Of a DNA stretch of 64,000 nt, positions 11,238-26,200 are shown piece after piece; positions within the stretch are counted from its first letter, which is position 1; every line of letters begins with the position of its first letter. The position numbers and the translations under genes were made by a program. Location of the stretch: contig JAOWCC010001589.1 in NCBI GenBank assembly GCA_030867875.1, forward strand, positions 146,541,745 to 146,605,744. Direction: 5' to 3'. The stretch comes from Actinernus sp. WN-2022. Lineage: Eukaryota > Cnidaria > Anthozoa > Actiniaria > Actinernidae. Under the pieces are notes generated by a model, which made no database searches, was not told the DNA's origin, and saw only the letters and a program-made list of their open reading frames with translations.

Positions 11238-14200
11238 CTACAAAATGAGATCACCTGTGAGACATTTTCTACTTTCAGGATCGGTCATGGATTTGTCATT
11301 GATCGGTAAATAGGAAAACGTATACAGGCTATATAGCTTTCACACATCGTATATATAAATTTCTAGTGGGAGAACTGCCAAAGCATTAGCTACGTTATGC
11401 TGACGAGGCAGCAGCCGAAACAGCTGCTAATTGCTCAGGAATTTTTCAACTTTTCTATATACAGATACACGGTTAACGTCATACTGCCGACGTACTCTAT
11501 AGTTCCGTATTGTATATTGGTGGTGAATTAACCAACGCTGTACCTCACATATTTTAAAATTATGAGGTCTTGCAGCTTTACTAAATAACTGTGTGATATT
11601 GTGAAGTATCGCTACATATGTCTAGATATGACGTAACCTAAACTCAAGGTATTATCAACTAAGAGTCCATTAAGGTATGTCGCCGATAAGCGAGTTGCAG
11701 TTGAAATTTCTAGCGTTAGCACTTCGCCAGAGTGCAGCAGGAGTGATGACTAATAACGAGAAACGGGAAAGGTTAGCATACCTTAATCGACTTTAGTTGA
11801 TAATAGCAGCGTCCTAAGATATAGAGGTTATTGACCAAGCGTGAGGTCAAGATGAGGGGATATTGACCAAGTTCATTTTTTGCGTGTTTATGGACCGAGA
11901 CGAACAAGCTTGGTCAATAAGGTTTTTATTATATGGCAAAAATGAATAAAATCACACTTTGACACACGCGCCAGGAACCCCGCATTGCGTGGTAAACTGA
12001 AGAGCGAATATAAATCAATCTAAAGTTAGACTGAGAGTCGACGACTTTCACTTGAAGTTCAACCTTGTGGCGTTCAAAACAGTTTATTTTCCGACATAAA
12101 AAAATCGTTTTTATGGATGGAAACTGACCTGTACTTTTCTTCAGATGTACTGAGTTTCAATGACAACTTCATCAGGAAGACCGAATGCATTATCTAGATA
12201 CAAAAATGTGCTTATTTCTGGAAGATTTGAAAGTTGAAAACCGACGTTCAAATCACTCGAGTGGCGAAACTCAGATAAGGACACTGCAAAACTTGACAAA
12301 TAGAGCTGTAGAAGAATACAAACAAACTTGTAAGTATTAATTAGTAAATACTCTTAATTTGTAAGCCAATTACCAAATGTGAATGCTGAATTTCTTAGCT
12401 CATACAATATAAAACCTGCTTTCTTTGATGAAACTGTGCCAAGCTTACTCGTTACCGTAATAATAAAAAAAAATTGTACCACGATTGTATATAGTAGCGT
12501 TGTGAGGTAGCCGAACTTTTCTTTGTGTTTTTGAAGTCACGGCCATTTCAGCTTCGCTATAGTTTTTTATCTCCTAAGTCCAGTTTCAATCAGTTCAGTC
12601 GCTTTTGCTGCAGTTGTTTTCATCGAACTTGCGAGAGTCTGAAAAACTGCATTAATCCCTCTAAAAAGGTGAAATTTAGCTGTAAACGAAAAGGCACAAC
12701 GATTTTTAAATTAGTATTTGCCTTCATGTCACAAACTGTTTAGTTTCTTTCAAAATGTATGGGTTCTATCGCTATTTGTTTACAAAGAATTGTGAGCGAA
12801 TTTGGAAAATCCTGAGCGGACAAGATGAAAAATCTTGCCCGCTGAGCAACCAATCAGATTGCAGCATTCAGAGTCATCTTGCCCGCTCACGGAGCTGCCA
12901 TATAATAAATAGCGAGCGATTGAAAAAAAATGTCGGCTATACTCACCTTAGCCTCCTATGCAGACGTATATTTTCACTTTTATAAATTCGAAGGAAAAAG
13001 TAACGTATGCATACCCGAGCGCTTAATTAGTTTCCAATATGCAAGCACGACGTCAGCACGTTTGTTTTATTTTTCTGCCCAATCAAAGCCATTGTTAGAA
13101 TTTTAGTGAGTTGGCGCGCCAGTGAACACTCTCATATGATTGGTCAATGGCAAATGTATTGTCTGAAGCCTTTTAAATGAAACATTACGTCACTTTCCAG
13201 GATATGAAAGGTAACATCTGATTGGTCCATAACACAATTAGGTGTGCATATTGGAAACTAATTTATGAGAGTGAAAAAATATAGTTTATATCAGTTGACG
13301 AGGAGTGTAGCGCCGAGTCAACTATCAGCCATAGAAACTGAGTGCGAGTAGTCTAATTTCTTTGTATAAACATAATCGTATTCTTTATGCTTATCTTCTT
13401 CATCTCCAACCCCTGATAAATTCTCTTGTATCCTCCATGTTGAATTTTTAGTTTCCGTGTAACCTCGCTTCCGTTCAGGACGAATCTATCGTTGCTCCTG
13501 ATTGGTTAAAATATGGGAACTGCAGATATAACAAATATTGTTATTTGACATTCGCTACTCATTGTCTATTACATTCGCTACTCGCTACCTGGATAGGTGG
13601 TAGTGACTAGAAGAACCAATCAGATGGTTGGGTTTGCAATAGAATACTATTATGGTTATACTAATTATTGTTATCATAGCTGTTTACCAAGTAAACCAGA
13701 TATTTATGATTATGAATGAATATTGTTAAAATATCTCACACTCATGGCGATGTAAGGTGCCAGCATTGCACCAACACGAGCACTTGTGGAGCCGATCCCC
13801 TGGGCAGTGTTTCTGGATGAACAATTTTGAAAAAGATTAGTATAGTTTTTGGAAATAAAGTCGAGTTGTTATTGTTATTAATAAGAAAGTCTATTAAAAG
13901 AGGACAGCACTAAATAGCAAAGCTAACAAACTTGTCACCCTATTTAACTTACAATACAAATATTATATAAAAAGCTAAATTTCAAAACTATTTAGACCCT
14001 TTGCACGTTACGTCATAGCCGCCATGTCGGTGTACACTGAGTTAATGTGCAAGTATCATGTCAAAATATATTAAAAAAAATATTGTACTATTGTGTTTGT
14101 TTCTCACAAAAAGGTATTAATCTTGCAGATTTTGTCAAATTTCAGACATTTAGTCCCTAATTTCCGTTACATGTCGTGGATCCTGTGACGTCATAAGATG

Positions 14201-17200
14201 ACATTTATCAACTCTACCCCCAAGAGAAAACTACTACAATAAAATCCTGTAGCTTTCAATTGTGACATCACAAGATCATATCAATCCCGCAATTCTGGTA
14301 ACTTTTATTCTAGTAGAATTGCTGCTCCAGTCTCTCTCGAAGAAAACTAATTTGGACACTAAAGTGTATTAGAAATAGAATTTGGAGCAAAAATAGTTAA
14401 TGCTGTTTTATGGCTTTACTTGCACTTTAACAATAGATTCTTCGTTAGCTTCTTTTGTTCTGTACACCAACATTGCCGCCATACCCTTTGTAATTTGAAT
14501 CTCTGGAGATTGAGTGCAAACCATCTATTAGTTAGATAAAAACGAGACAAATTCACAACTTCATTTAAAATCTAATTATACTGTATTTATACTTTGAGAT
14601 TTAGGATCATTCCTGAAACACGCCTTGATCCCTACTTCGTCATGCCTGGTCGTGCCAGGATCTTGCCTCAATCATGCTTCGGTCGTGCCTCAATCGTACC
14701 TTGATCATGCCTTGAACAATCGAGCCTGATTATGCCTTTCGATCATGCCTCCATCGCGCCGTGATAGTGCGCCTATAAATCATGCCTGGATCAATATTGC
14801 CTCGATCGCGCTTCGATCATGCCTTGACTGCTTATCCAAGAAGATCTGGTATAAAATGGTAAGCCCCTCCTCTTATCACGCATGGTGAACTCGAAATTTG
14901 AAATTCAAATTACAGAGCAGTGAAGAACGTAGGTGAGCGAAAAAGCCCTTCCTGTTAAAATGAGAAATTCAAATTACAGAGCAGTGAAGAACGTAGACGA
15001 GTGAATCAGCCTCTCATTTTAAAATGCGACATTTTGAGGAATTAAAATCAAACAATCCATCAAAAAGTGAGCATAGGGAAGACAGTTATTTATTAAAGAG
15101 CTTAGGATTTAGACCTAGTGGTCCATACGAGAAGCAGTAAAGACTCGAATTGTTTCTGTTGCGGGAGAACATAGTTGCGAGAAATTCTGCCCTGCGATTA
15201 TCGGCCATTTGAAACCTTCGAATAATAATGTGTTCGGTATAAAGCCCGCGTATTTCATATTCTTCCTGATTGGACAATTTTTGAGCATGCGCACGCTCAA
15301 TATCTACTGGACTCTCTTTCCCGCGACCTTTCAGTTTAAGGAGCGGGCGAAAGGGAGGTCAGGACTAGGGTTAGCGCTAATCGGCCTTTCAGGAACCGGG
15401 GAGTCGCGCCTTTCGATCATTCCTCAATCGCGCCTTGAACATGAAAACGAGGCTACATATATTTTCTTGAATAGTCACTTGAAATTGCTCAAATTTTAGA
15501 ACAATTGTGGTTATAACTAATTTCGACGTTTTCAGTCGTCCTAATATAAAATTTTGGTAAAATATCTATCACGTGAAAAACCATAAGATCAAAAAGTTGA
15601 AAATTAAACTAAAACCGGGTTGGATATTATTAAGTAACGATTATGTGTTTATCTGATTACACTTGTGGTTGACTTTAAAGGGGCCGTCTCACCCACAGTG
15701 CTTAGCACACTCACATAGCATAGCGGCCATTTTCGATGCCATCGCAATCCAGAGTTTTATGGCAGTGGTCTTAATCTTTTCTACATCTCTGCCATCCTTC
15801 CAGCTACCGTCAAAAAAATCATACTAGGTTGAACCTGTTTTTATTGCTTTTCCTAATGAGCCTTTTATTTAAGTGTTTTAAATTATTTGGTCACGTAAAT
15901 TTTAGTTTTATTTCAGTTGGCCGTAGTTCTCTGATGGATGTCAGTCTCGTTCGTCCTCAACGAAAGGAAACAATTGTCCGTTTGTGTCCACGATTTCTAC
16001 CTACAACAAAGAGAAGCTATTCTGACCATTAATCTTTATATGTAAAGATATATTAGCGCTTAGTTCGAGTATCTACTATCGAGTTTGAGCCGATTTGGGT
16101 TTTTGAACACCGTGGCTGGCTTGCGTGACCACAAAGAACTGAGCAGTTTCCTAAAATCATTTTTAACTATAATTTTCACTGAGGAGGGGAGAGTAATTCG
16201 TTGTCAGGTTGTTGGGTGCGTAATCCGACCACAATAATTTGCGGGCGGTGATAAGCTTGAAGATTTCTCTTCCTCTGTTCGAAGGCGTTCTGGCATGGTA
16301 AGTGGTAAGATTTTCAATATTTATTCTACTCCCATTACCCCAGTGGTCAGAGAACATCCCTTGGGTTTTGGAAAGACCTATTTCTTATATCTTTATCCCT
16401 AATCCCTTGGCCTAATCCCTTCAAGAGCCCGGTCAAAAGTGTTTATCAACGAAATCTTAACTCGAAGAAACAAGAAGCTCTTCGCCGCAGCGAGGGAGTT
16501 CAAACAAGCTCAAGCCTATAAATTCGTATGGGCCCGTAATGGTAGCATATATCTCAGGAGGAATGAAACTTCAACTGTGCTGCGAGTGGGAAACGAATCT
16601 GACCTACAATCCCGGACAAAAATGCTTAAGAAAATATTTTTATTATTCAATGTTTTTCTTACATTGGCTTTTAAACAAGAATTACACAATTGTACTTACC
16701 CCCCTTTCCCCCGGGTACAATGCTGATGCTTGCAAGTGTTCCCTTTACTCTTTTCTTCCCCGATTTTGTAGTGGAAGCGCTCTTATAATTGTACAACAAC
16801 TCATCCTAAAATCACAAAGCCCCAAAGCTATGAAGTCAGAACGTTAGTTTCGCTTTCGCTTCGCGAAACTGCAGTAGAATGAAATATTATAATTCACACA
16901 TAAATTGTTGTTTGTTTATGAGTCGGCATTGCCGAGTGGATTCCTAAACTATTATCCCGAATACAATACATGTAGATCTTCGAAACACTATCTCATGGTC
17001 CAGTGGGAAGTTTATACGATTCTAAATCCTGAACTTCTCAACTGATGCAAATTACAAAACTATTAACTCTAGATTTCGTGCAAGCGAAAATTTCAAAGGT
17101 CGTTCCAGATCAATTGAGTTTTGACGTGACGTGACATAAACAGCGTGATTTTCCATTGTCTTTCTCATTATTAACAATCACGTGTTACGCGTGCGCATTA

Positions 17201-20200
17201 CCGTGGCACTGTTCCTTTAAGTGGTTTGTGTGTAAGTAAAATGTGTCACGTGGTCTTTCACGTGACTTAGAACACGAAATCAATAAATCAAAAGCACGGC
17301 TCCGAGTTTAAAACAGCTAGGATGATGAGTGGGTGTGTTTAGTTAAGGTTGAAGCCTTTTACATAAATCAGCTTAGAAAAGATGACTACAATGTTTCGTT
17401 AACGAGTAATTAAGGCGAAAATATGCATAATATGTCACGTGATTTTTTGGTAGCCTTAATATCTCCTTATCCTTACATGATAGTCATGTTTTCTAAGCGT
17501 GCTCTGATACACTGCGGGAGGAGTAATGTTTTAGCAGGGTTACTTTATATTCATATGTTATCGTCGCAGCCGCATTTCACTTAAACGATTTTATATAATT
17601 ATGACGTTATCGATCACGTGATACGACAACCATCCACTTAACAAACTGAAGGAAGTTGATATTAGTATTATGGTGTAATTAGATTTTGTTTAACCTTGTT
17701 ATTTCTGTCAGAAACATTTTTTAACGTAAATCTATTTTTCGTTATATGAACCAGGCCTTAACATGCTTGAGTAGTAAACCTTGGGTAACTCTAGGCATTC
17801 GTAAATCGATAAATACAAAAAAGACATCCCTTTATGATAAATATAAATGCTATACAAACAAAATAAGTCACCTTATTAGACATTCTAAAAAAAATCTAAT
17901 TATTTATATTACTTTACTAAATTCAAATGCAATATGAAAATTTTTCGCAAGGCATTAAAAGCCTTATTAACCTATCGAATTCTGAATCCTCTAACTTCTA
18001 TCTCCAGGAAAATAATATGTTTTGTTTTGTTGTTGTACCTTTCAAATTGAATGGAACTCGAAATTCATTTCCTTCTATAAATACCTTTAATAATAACAAT
18101 GTCATCACAGGAAGCCCAAGCCCTGTTTATGTAAATTTAATTAATAAGGGTTTGTATGGGTATTTTAAAATCTAGCTTTTCGATAAATACACTGTAATAA
18201 AAATGAATAAAACTTACCTATTGTCTATAAGCTGTGTCCGTACTCGTTTCAGCGAATTTGGGCGGATTTTAAATCCCTTACTCTACATACTAAAGACGAA
18301 AATGACGTACAGACACAGCCAAGACACAGCCTGGTCAGTACTATGGAATTCTCTTCCGAGGAGCAGTCGCTCTGCTTATCCACTCACCCAATTTAAACAA
18401 AGGATTAAAGAGTATGCTTTTAGATACTATTATTGTTATTATTGTTATTATTATTATTATTACGTTGACTGCTTGTTAACAAGTATTACTTACGTAGGTT
18501 AGATAATATAATGTATTAGTGTTAGTTTAGGATTGTTATTTATTATTAAGATATTTTTATATATTTTACATGTATGCATGCACGATGTCCAATTTTATTG
18601 TAATGATGGACTTTCGTGGGTAAGTAAAGATATACTACTTATACTACATACTACTATCATGCACTGACAAGCGCCACTGCCACTGATAATGAATTACCAG
18701 CAGACACTACTAGCCATATACGATGGATGACAGCCCTGAAATGTTTACCAAGTCCTTAGAGCTCATCTTAACACAAAAGGGCTAAAGGTGGCTCATCTAA
18801 ATGTGAGGAGTCGACTCAATAAATTGAGCGAACAACATTTAATAATAATTTATTCTAATAAGTAATATACAGGATTATAATATATTGAACATCCAAAGCC
18901 AGAGGTTTATATGGCACAGGGTGAGGGTATAATCTGGAAGTGGAATGGTGTACAACAACAAATTATCATATAGTTATAGGACATGGATCAAAACAAATTA
19001 CAGCTAATGGATAAATACTAAATGCACAGGGATAAATACAAGGTATTGAACACTTGGTAGTAGATACACATACAAGCTACTAAATAATACATGTAACTAA
19101 TCAATATATACTGAATACGAAATACAAGTCATTGAGTACTAAATGAGGAGTATTAAGGTAGGGAAAGAAACTTTAATCACTAGAATTACAGAAACATAGT
19201 TAGGAATAGATTATATGACAAGGCAAATTATCAATTAATTATTAAGGACATAAAATTTGAATTTCTTTTTGTAATTGAAGAACTTTAGGGATTTACGAAG
19301 TGGAAGTGGAATACTGTTCCAAATGTTGGGTCCTTGAGAGCGAATTGAAAATTTATGTGTAAATGTAAATCAAATCTGCGTCTTGTGAAATGCTCATGGT
19401 ATTCCAGGTGAAATTTAAAAAATGCAGACAATGAATTCGGTAACATATCATTGATTTGAGAGAAAATAAAGCATTGTTAGTATTTCAAGTTCATCAAATA
19501 GAGGTTTGGTATGAGTACGTGGTGGTGAGTGAGTGATAATACGAATTACGATTTTTTTCTGTAGTAGAAAAAGAGGTTCGATATGTGTAGGATAGGTTGA
19601 GGCCGATATAAGATTACAGTATTGTACGTAGGGTAGAATAAGTGAGTTATATAAGACTTCAAGGGTATTACAGTCCAGAAATTGACGTGATTTATTGATA
19701 AACACCAAATGCTTTAGATATTTTACTTTTAATAGCATGAATGTGGGGTTTCCATGAGAGATTTTAATGAATGATAATTCCTAGAAAATTAGTGAGTTCA
19801 GCTCTATTGATGCTAATACGATTAATTTTAATATCATAAAGACAGAGTTTATTTTTAGCTGGTTGAAATATTATGAATTGTGTCTTGTCAGGATGAAGAG
19901 TTAATTTATTGGCATTAAGCCAAGTTGTAACTTGGATAAGCTCACTATTTACAATATTTACAAGATGCATGCGTAATGTATTTGTGGCTAAATAAGATAT
20001 TTGTATCATCAGCAAACAGAATGAATGCCAAATATTTAGAAGAATGGAAAAGAAGAATACATAAGTCATTTATATATAAGAGAAAAAGGAGAGGGCCAAG
20101 AAATGACCCATGTATAATTCCACCCTTGATTGTATTGAGAGAGGATTTAGAAGCATTAGAAATTGAAACATACTGTTTTCTATTACTCAAGTAGCTATTG

Positions 20201-23200
20201 GACCGGTCTAAAGGAATACCTCTTATTCCATAAAGCGCAAGCTTATTTATCATAATTGTGTGATCTACAGTGTCAAATGCGTTTTTGAGATCAATAACGA
20301 TACCTAATGTGATTTCATTATTTTCGAAAGCTTGGAAAATTTGTTCAAAGAGTTCAAGAACAGCCATATATGTAGAGTGGTTCTGTATAAAACCATACTG
20401 ATGATGGTTAAGTATGTTAAATTTTGTAAGAAAGTTAGATGTTCTTATATAAACAATTTTACCAAGATTTTTGAAAAACAGGGTAGGATGGAAATAGGTC
20501 TATAATTTGAAAAGTAACTGATATCATCATTCTTGTAAACAGGTACTACTTTAGCAATTTTGAAATAGTCTGGAATTCACCATTAAGAAGGGATAATATA
20601 CATATTTCTGATAGAGGGGATGCAAGAAGATCAATTGATGATTTAATAGGTTCAGTACATAAGTATGTCATCATAGCATTCACTTCTACTGTTCTTTAAG
20701 GAGGTGACTATTGTAGTGATTTCATCAACTGTTGTTGGAGAAAAAGAATAAGATCCTCACATATATTTTTTGTAGTTGGTATTATTTTGAGAAATGTTCG
20801 ATGCTAGTTATGGACCAATATTTGTAAAGAAATGGTTGAATTTAGTTGCAATTTCAATAGGGTCAGTATAATGACCATATGAATATTTCATAGATGTAAA
20901 ACTATTTTTGGGTTGTTTATTTGAAATGACTGATTTAACTACTGACCAAGTTTTTTTAGAGATGAGTTAATTGAAATCAACTTATCATGAAAGTATTTTT
21001 TCTAGCTGTTTGTACTAATGAGTTGTATTTATTGCGATATCTGCTATATTTAGCTTTATTACTTGGAGTTGGATTGAGTATAAATAGCTTAAAAGGGAGT
21101 TATTTCTTCTACAAGAGTTACTAAGACCGAAGGTGAACCATGGCTTGGATGTGTCTCGATATTTAAGGTTAACTGTTTTAATAGGAAGCACTGATTATAG
21201 ATAGGTGTTAGATATTCATGAATAATCCATAAGATTCATTAGATGAAGATGTATTGTCGGTAAAATCCCAATCAGTGCCAGTTAACAGAGGGAGGAATTT
21301 CTTTAAGGTACATGTAGGGGGATTTATGACACGAGCATGAATTTGTTTAGGTCGGGTTTCGGCAGTAACTTAAAGGGAACCTCGGCTGAAAAACAATGTT
21401 TGCTCTCAAGTGTTTGTTATGGATGCCTAAGTCTGTTTCTGTGTTTGTCTCCAGTAAATTGTACACTAGATGTCATTTATGCAACAATTTTCCTGTCGAT
21501 AAAACTCATTTGAATTTCCTGCGCGCCGCCATATTGGATCTCATGACGTCACAGTGTTGCCCCTATTGTCAGAAAACAATAGCTCTTTTGTTATGCGACA
21601 ATAGGGCAACACTGTGACGTCTGATATCCAAGATGGCGGCGCGCAGGAAATTCAAATGAGTTTTATCGAGAGGAAAATCGGTGCATAAATGACATCTAGT
21701 GTACAATTTACTGGAGACAAACACAGAAACAGACTTAGGCATCCATAACAAACACTTGAGAGCAAACATTGTTTTTCAGCCGAGGTTCCCTTTAAGGTTA
21801 GTTATTTGAAATATAGGGATTTGATCAGATATATCAGTATAAAGTACTCCACTGAGTATGTTGTAATCTAAGTTGTTGGTAAATATGTTATCAATAAGAG
21901 TAGCAGAGCAGGAAGTAATTTTAGTAGGTTTGGAGATTAAACGGTAACATCAGTTAGTTGACATCAGATTACACTCGTTCTCAATAACACGTGCAGGTTC
22001 GAAATTGAATTTATTTCCAACGGAAAACGTCAATTTGGTGGATGTCACTCAACTATATTTCTATGGCATCACTGGTCTGCATGCTAAATAAAACGTCGCG
22101 ATACTCCCAGATGTGGAGGAAACATAAATAGTGTAGGAGGTCAACGAAATCGTAAGTAATTTGAGGCGACATAGCGGATACTAAGCCGAAAAACGATTGT
22201 TATTTGCTTGAATTCCTCACCGAAATGTCAGTCGAGAGTGGAGAGCATTGCCGATAATCCGTTTCAAAACAAATATTTGCCCTGTCGAATGTTGTATCCA
22301 TGCCTGGAGCTCGTCGAGGTAGAGCTCGAGGGTATTGCTCGATAAAACCTCTTATAAGGAGCATATCTGCAACTGGATGAATAAAAATAACTATAATTAT
22401 TTCTCCAAGACCTTTGAAGCTATATAAACAATCAGATTTCTTATACACAAACCGCTCGCTCACACAAAGTTTATGCGATTTCCCTATTTTGATCTTATAC
22501 ACAAACCGCTCGCTCATGATCACACAAAGTTTATGCGATTTCCCTATTTTGATCTTATACACAAACTGCTCGCTCACACATAAAGTTTATGTGATTTCCC
22601 TATTTTGATCTTATACACAAACCGCTCGTTCACATCCTGTGATTTCACTATTTTGATCTTATACACAAACCGCTCGCTCACACATAAAGTTTATGTGATT
22701 TCCCTATTTTGCAAACCCTTGGCTCTAAGCATGATTACTCTCAATCTAAGCGACTTTGGGAAAGACTTTACCATGTTTATAAAATGCTAGTTTCCCGAAT
22801 TTGCTCACACAACGGTTCACTTCAAACTCCATGGAAACCGTTTGATTGACATCCACCAGAAACGACTTCGAAGTCAGGAGTTTCGTTTCGAACCTGCACG
22901 TGTTATTGAGAACGAGTGTAAGGTTACCGGATACCTTCAAAGCATGTTTTTTTTGTAAAAAAAAATTATAATTATTATTTGAAAAGTTTATGGATTGTTC
23001 TACAATTTAGAAAAAAAACATTATTTCAAAAGATATAAAAGCTTGCGAGATATTTAGAAAAAACGTATTTAGAGGGAAACTAAATAAATCACCGAGGCGT
23101 TATAATCCCTTTACGTGCCACGGGCACCCCGTGCACTTTTAGCGGGAGCTGTTATCCGAGTAATTTGTATACTGTTGTCGTAGCTTCCCTTCTTCGAAAT

Positions 23201-26200
23201 AACAAACGTGCATTTATAGTCTTTTATCAATCGTTTGTATGGGGAAATCCAAAAGAGAAAAGCAAAGTCCTTGGGTAAAGCATAAAGCGAAACCTGGACC
23301 GAAAAAGAAAGGAAACCAGCGGTAAGGTGGAATTCGGTCAAACGAAGAGGTTGGCTCGCGGATATCGACAAAGGTTCGTGGTTCGAAGAACGTGCGAAAG
23401 GCAGCGAAAAACAACCTTCAACTTCAGGGACACCTCCAAAAGAAAGCAGGGCTAGCAGGCTTAAACTGACGTTTGGCTTACCAGGAACCAGCAAGTCATT
23501 TTAAGACACTGAGGACGCGAGCAGCGATGAGTTTACATCGGAGTCTGATTCAGATGGCGAGACTAACTCCGAGTTTCACTCCTGGGTCGTTGTCAATCCT
23601 CGACTTCTCGATCGTGAGCTTGAGAGGACATCGACTTGCAGTTGTTGTGGAACTTTGGGAATGAAACTTATCGATCGGCTCTCGAACTCAGCGAAACTGG
23701 TGAATTGTTGTGAGAGCGAAAGGTTTCTTATGAAATATGACCTAATTTTATTTACCAATTTCCCGCGAATTTCGCTACTGCTTTGAAGCTCCAGGGATCC
23801 TTGCGTGGTCATTGGCTAGTTGGTTCGAAGTGTCGACATTTGCTTTGATGAAGTGTGAAATATTCACAAAACTTTACACGCAAAATCTCCGACAAGATTT
23901 TTCCCGGATTTTTTTTCGTATCCCCTCTCTTTTAATGAATTAATAGGGTATGCAGACTTGCAACATTTTGATAAAACTCGGCCAAAAGACAGATATGTAA
24001 CTGACAAAGAAAAGTGTGTGAGCGTTTAGCAATATTCAAGGTATTTTTCCTCGTAGAGTATCCCGCGTAATGCGACTCGGACACTGATTGAACACTTTAA
24101 GAAAGAATTGCATTTGAATGAAGTAAAATATTAACAAATGCTCACACCTTTTTAGGCTGTCATATGCTGATTGACATTGTGCAGTTGAATTGTTCTTATG
24201 CGTTAACCCGAAGGCTGCTAATTCACTTTTATAAACCTTGTCAGCTTTGCGTTTGTTGGCTTAGTATTGCTTTACAATTAAAAATGTTTTTTTAAACAAA
24301 TCTATTCAGCGTATTCTGCACTTCATAAGCTTTACAGAGGTATATAGGTTTCTGTAGTTTTCTTTAAAACAATGCGCGTACAAAATTATTAACGAGAGAG
24401 ACCCGCGAAGATATCCGGTAACCTTAAGGAAATCATCAGTGGGTTTATGAGAATCTATAATTAGGATGTTGGTGTCAAAATCACCAATTAAATATGAAAT
24501 CTTATTATTCTCAAACCTAATTTTATATAATATATGTTTAATACTATCATTAAAATCACCTACATTAACATCAGGTGGCTTATATATACAGCCAATAATT
24601 ATGTTTTGCCATACACGCTATGCATAATACGCTGTCCGAGTTGGGCTCTGGTGACGAGTTGCATCAAAACGAGGTCGGTAGGCCATGTTTCGCTTGTTAT
24701 TCTATCGATTCATAGTTATTTTAGAGATTTATACATAAGAACTGAACGAAAAATGCCTCTTCATTGCTGTGTTTACCAGTGCACACTTAAAGGATATCGT
24801 TCTGTAAGCGGAGAGAAGATATCATACTTTAATTTCCCTAAATCGGAACAACTACGAAAGGAGTGGATCGTGGCAATTCGACGAGATCCAGGAAAGGAAT
24901 TTGTGTTGACTGAAAAAACTAAAGTCTGCTCTCGCCACTTTAGACCAATCGACCTGAAGAAATCTCTAAACGGAATAGTTACTTTAAAGAAGAACAGTAT
25001 TCCGAGTAAATTCTCTTGGTCTAGAGAGTCTCCACGGAAAAGAAAGTCGCCAAAAGATCGGCAATCACTAACAACAACGAGTGCAACAACGAGTGTGGAA
25101 CCAAGTCCAGATTGTGTAATCGAAGATCCGAAGTCAACTGAAGATTTATTAAAAGAAGAACTAGAGGAACTTAAAACAAGGAATCATGCCTTCGAAGAAA
25201 GAGTAGTGGGTCTTGAATTAGAACTTAACGAAACGAATGTGGAGAATACACGGCTTGATTTACGGTATCGTCAAGTTTTCATTGAAAACAAAATACTGAA
25301 GCAGGCAAAGATAGACAGAGAGAAAGAAATACAACAACTCAAAGAGGAACTTGAAAGTTTACAGCCACGTATTTTTAATTTGGATCGTTTTAATTCTAAC
25401 GAAAACATTGCTTTTTATACTGGATTCCCTAACTTCGAGACATTTATGGCAATATTTGAATTTCTCAACTCTGGTGAGAAAGGAGAGAACATTAGATACT
25501 GCTCCAATAAACGAGACGTGCCAGCTGAATTTTACCACTGTATTGAAGAAGATGATAGCATCGATGAAGTAGATTCTGGGTCAAAGAAAGGCAGACGACG
25601 AAAACTCAAACCAGTTGAGCAGTTCTTCATGGTCATGTGTAGACTTAGAAGAGGATTTGCTGAGCACCATCTAGCACATTTATTTGGTGTATCTCAGTCT
25701 ACCGTAAGTCGTGTTTTTATTTCTTGGATTAATTACATGTACTTGAAATTTGGCCAAATCAATATTTGGCCTTCTAAAGATGTAGTGTTGAACACTATGC
25801 CCGAAGCATTCAAAGAGAGCTACCCATCAACCAGAGTTATCATTGATTGTACAGAAATTAGATGTGAGATGCCAAGCAGCTTGCTGGTAAACACAGAACT
25901 GTTTAGTGCATATAAGAATCACCAAACATTTAAAGCACTTGTTGGAATTGCTCCCAGTGGAGCTACAACATTCATTAGTGGACTATATACTGGGAACATA
26001 TCAGATAGGGAAATTGTCATTCGAAGTGGATTTTTGAAACAAAATTTCGAAGCTGGAGACACAGTCATGGCTGACAAGGGGTTTACCATTGAGGACATTT
26101 TGCCTTTGGGAGTGTCTCTTAACATCCCACCATTTCTTGGTGCAAATGCACAGATGTCGGCAGAGGATGTGATCAAGACACAGAAAATAGCAAGTGTCAG

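Noticed and set aside
21396..21769. Two ORFs starting with the same MFALKCLLWM peptide on opposite strands
   Set aside because: They are mirror images from the arms of a palindromic MITE.
22200..22577. Repetitive protein ORF MSEQFVYKIK...
   Set aside because: It is a translation of the minisatellite units on the reverse strand and has no independent support.
22440..22712. CRISPR-like array of regular repeats
   Set aside because: Unit length varies, the sequence between cores is conserved rather than unique, and the host is eukaryotic. It is a minisatellite.
24534..24752. Upstream in-frame start adding 73 residues to the transposase
   Set aside because: This stretch lies outside the ISL2EU TIR (24613) or within the TIR and its leader, and encodes LINE antisense. 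The THAP domain starts at the Met at 24753.
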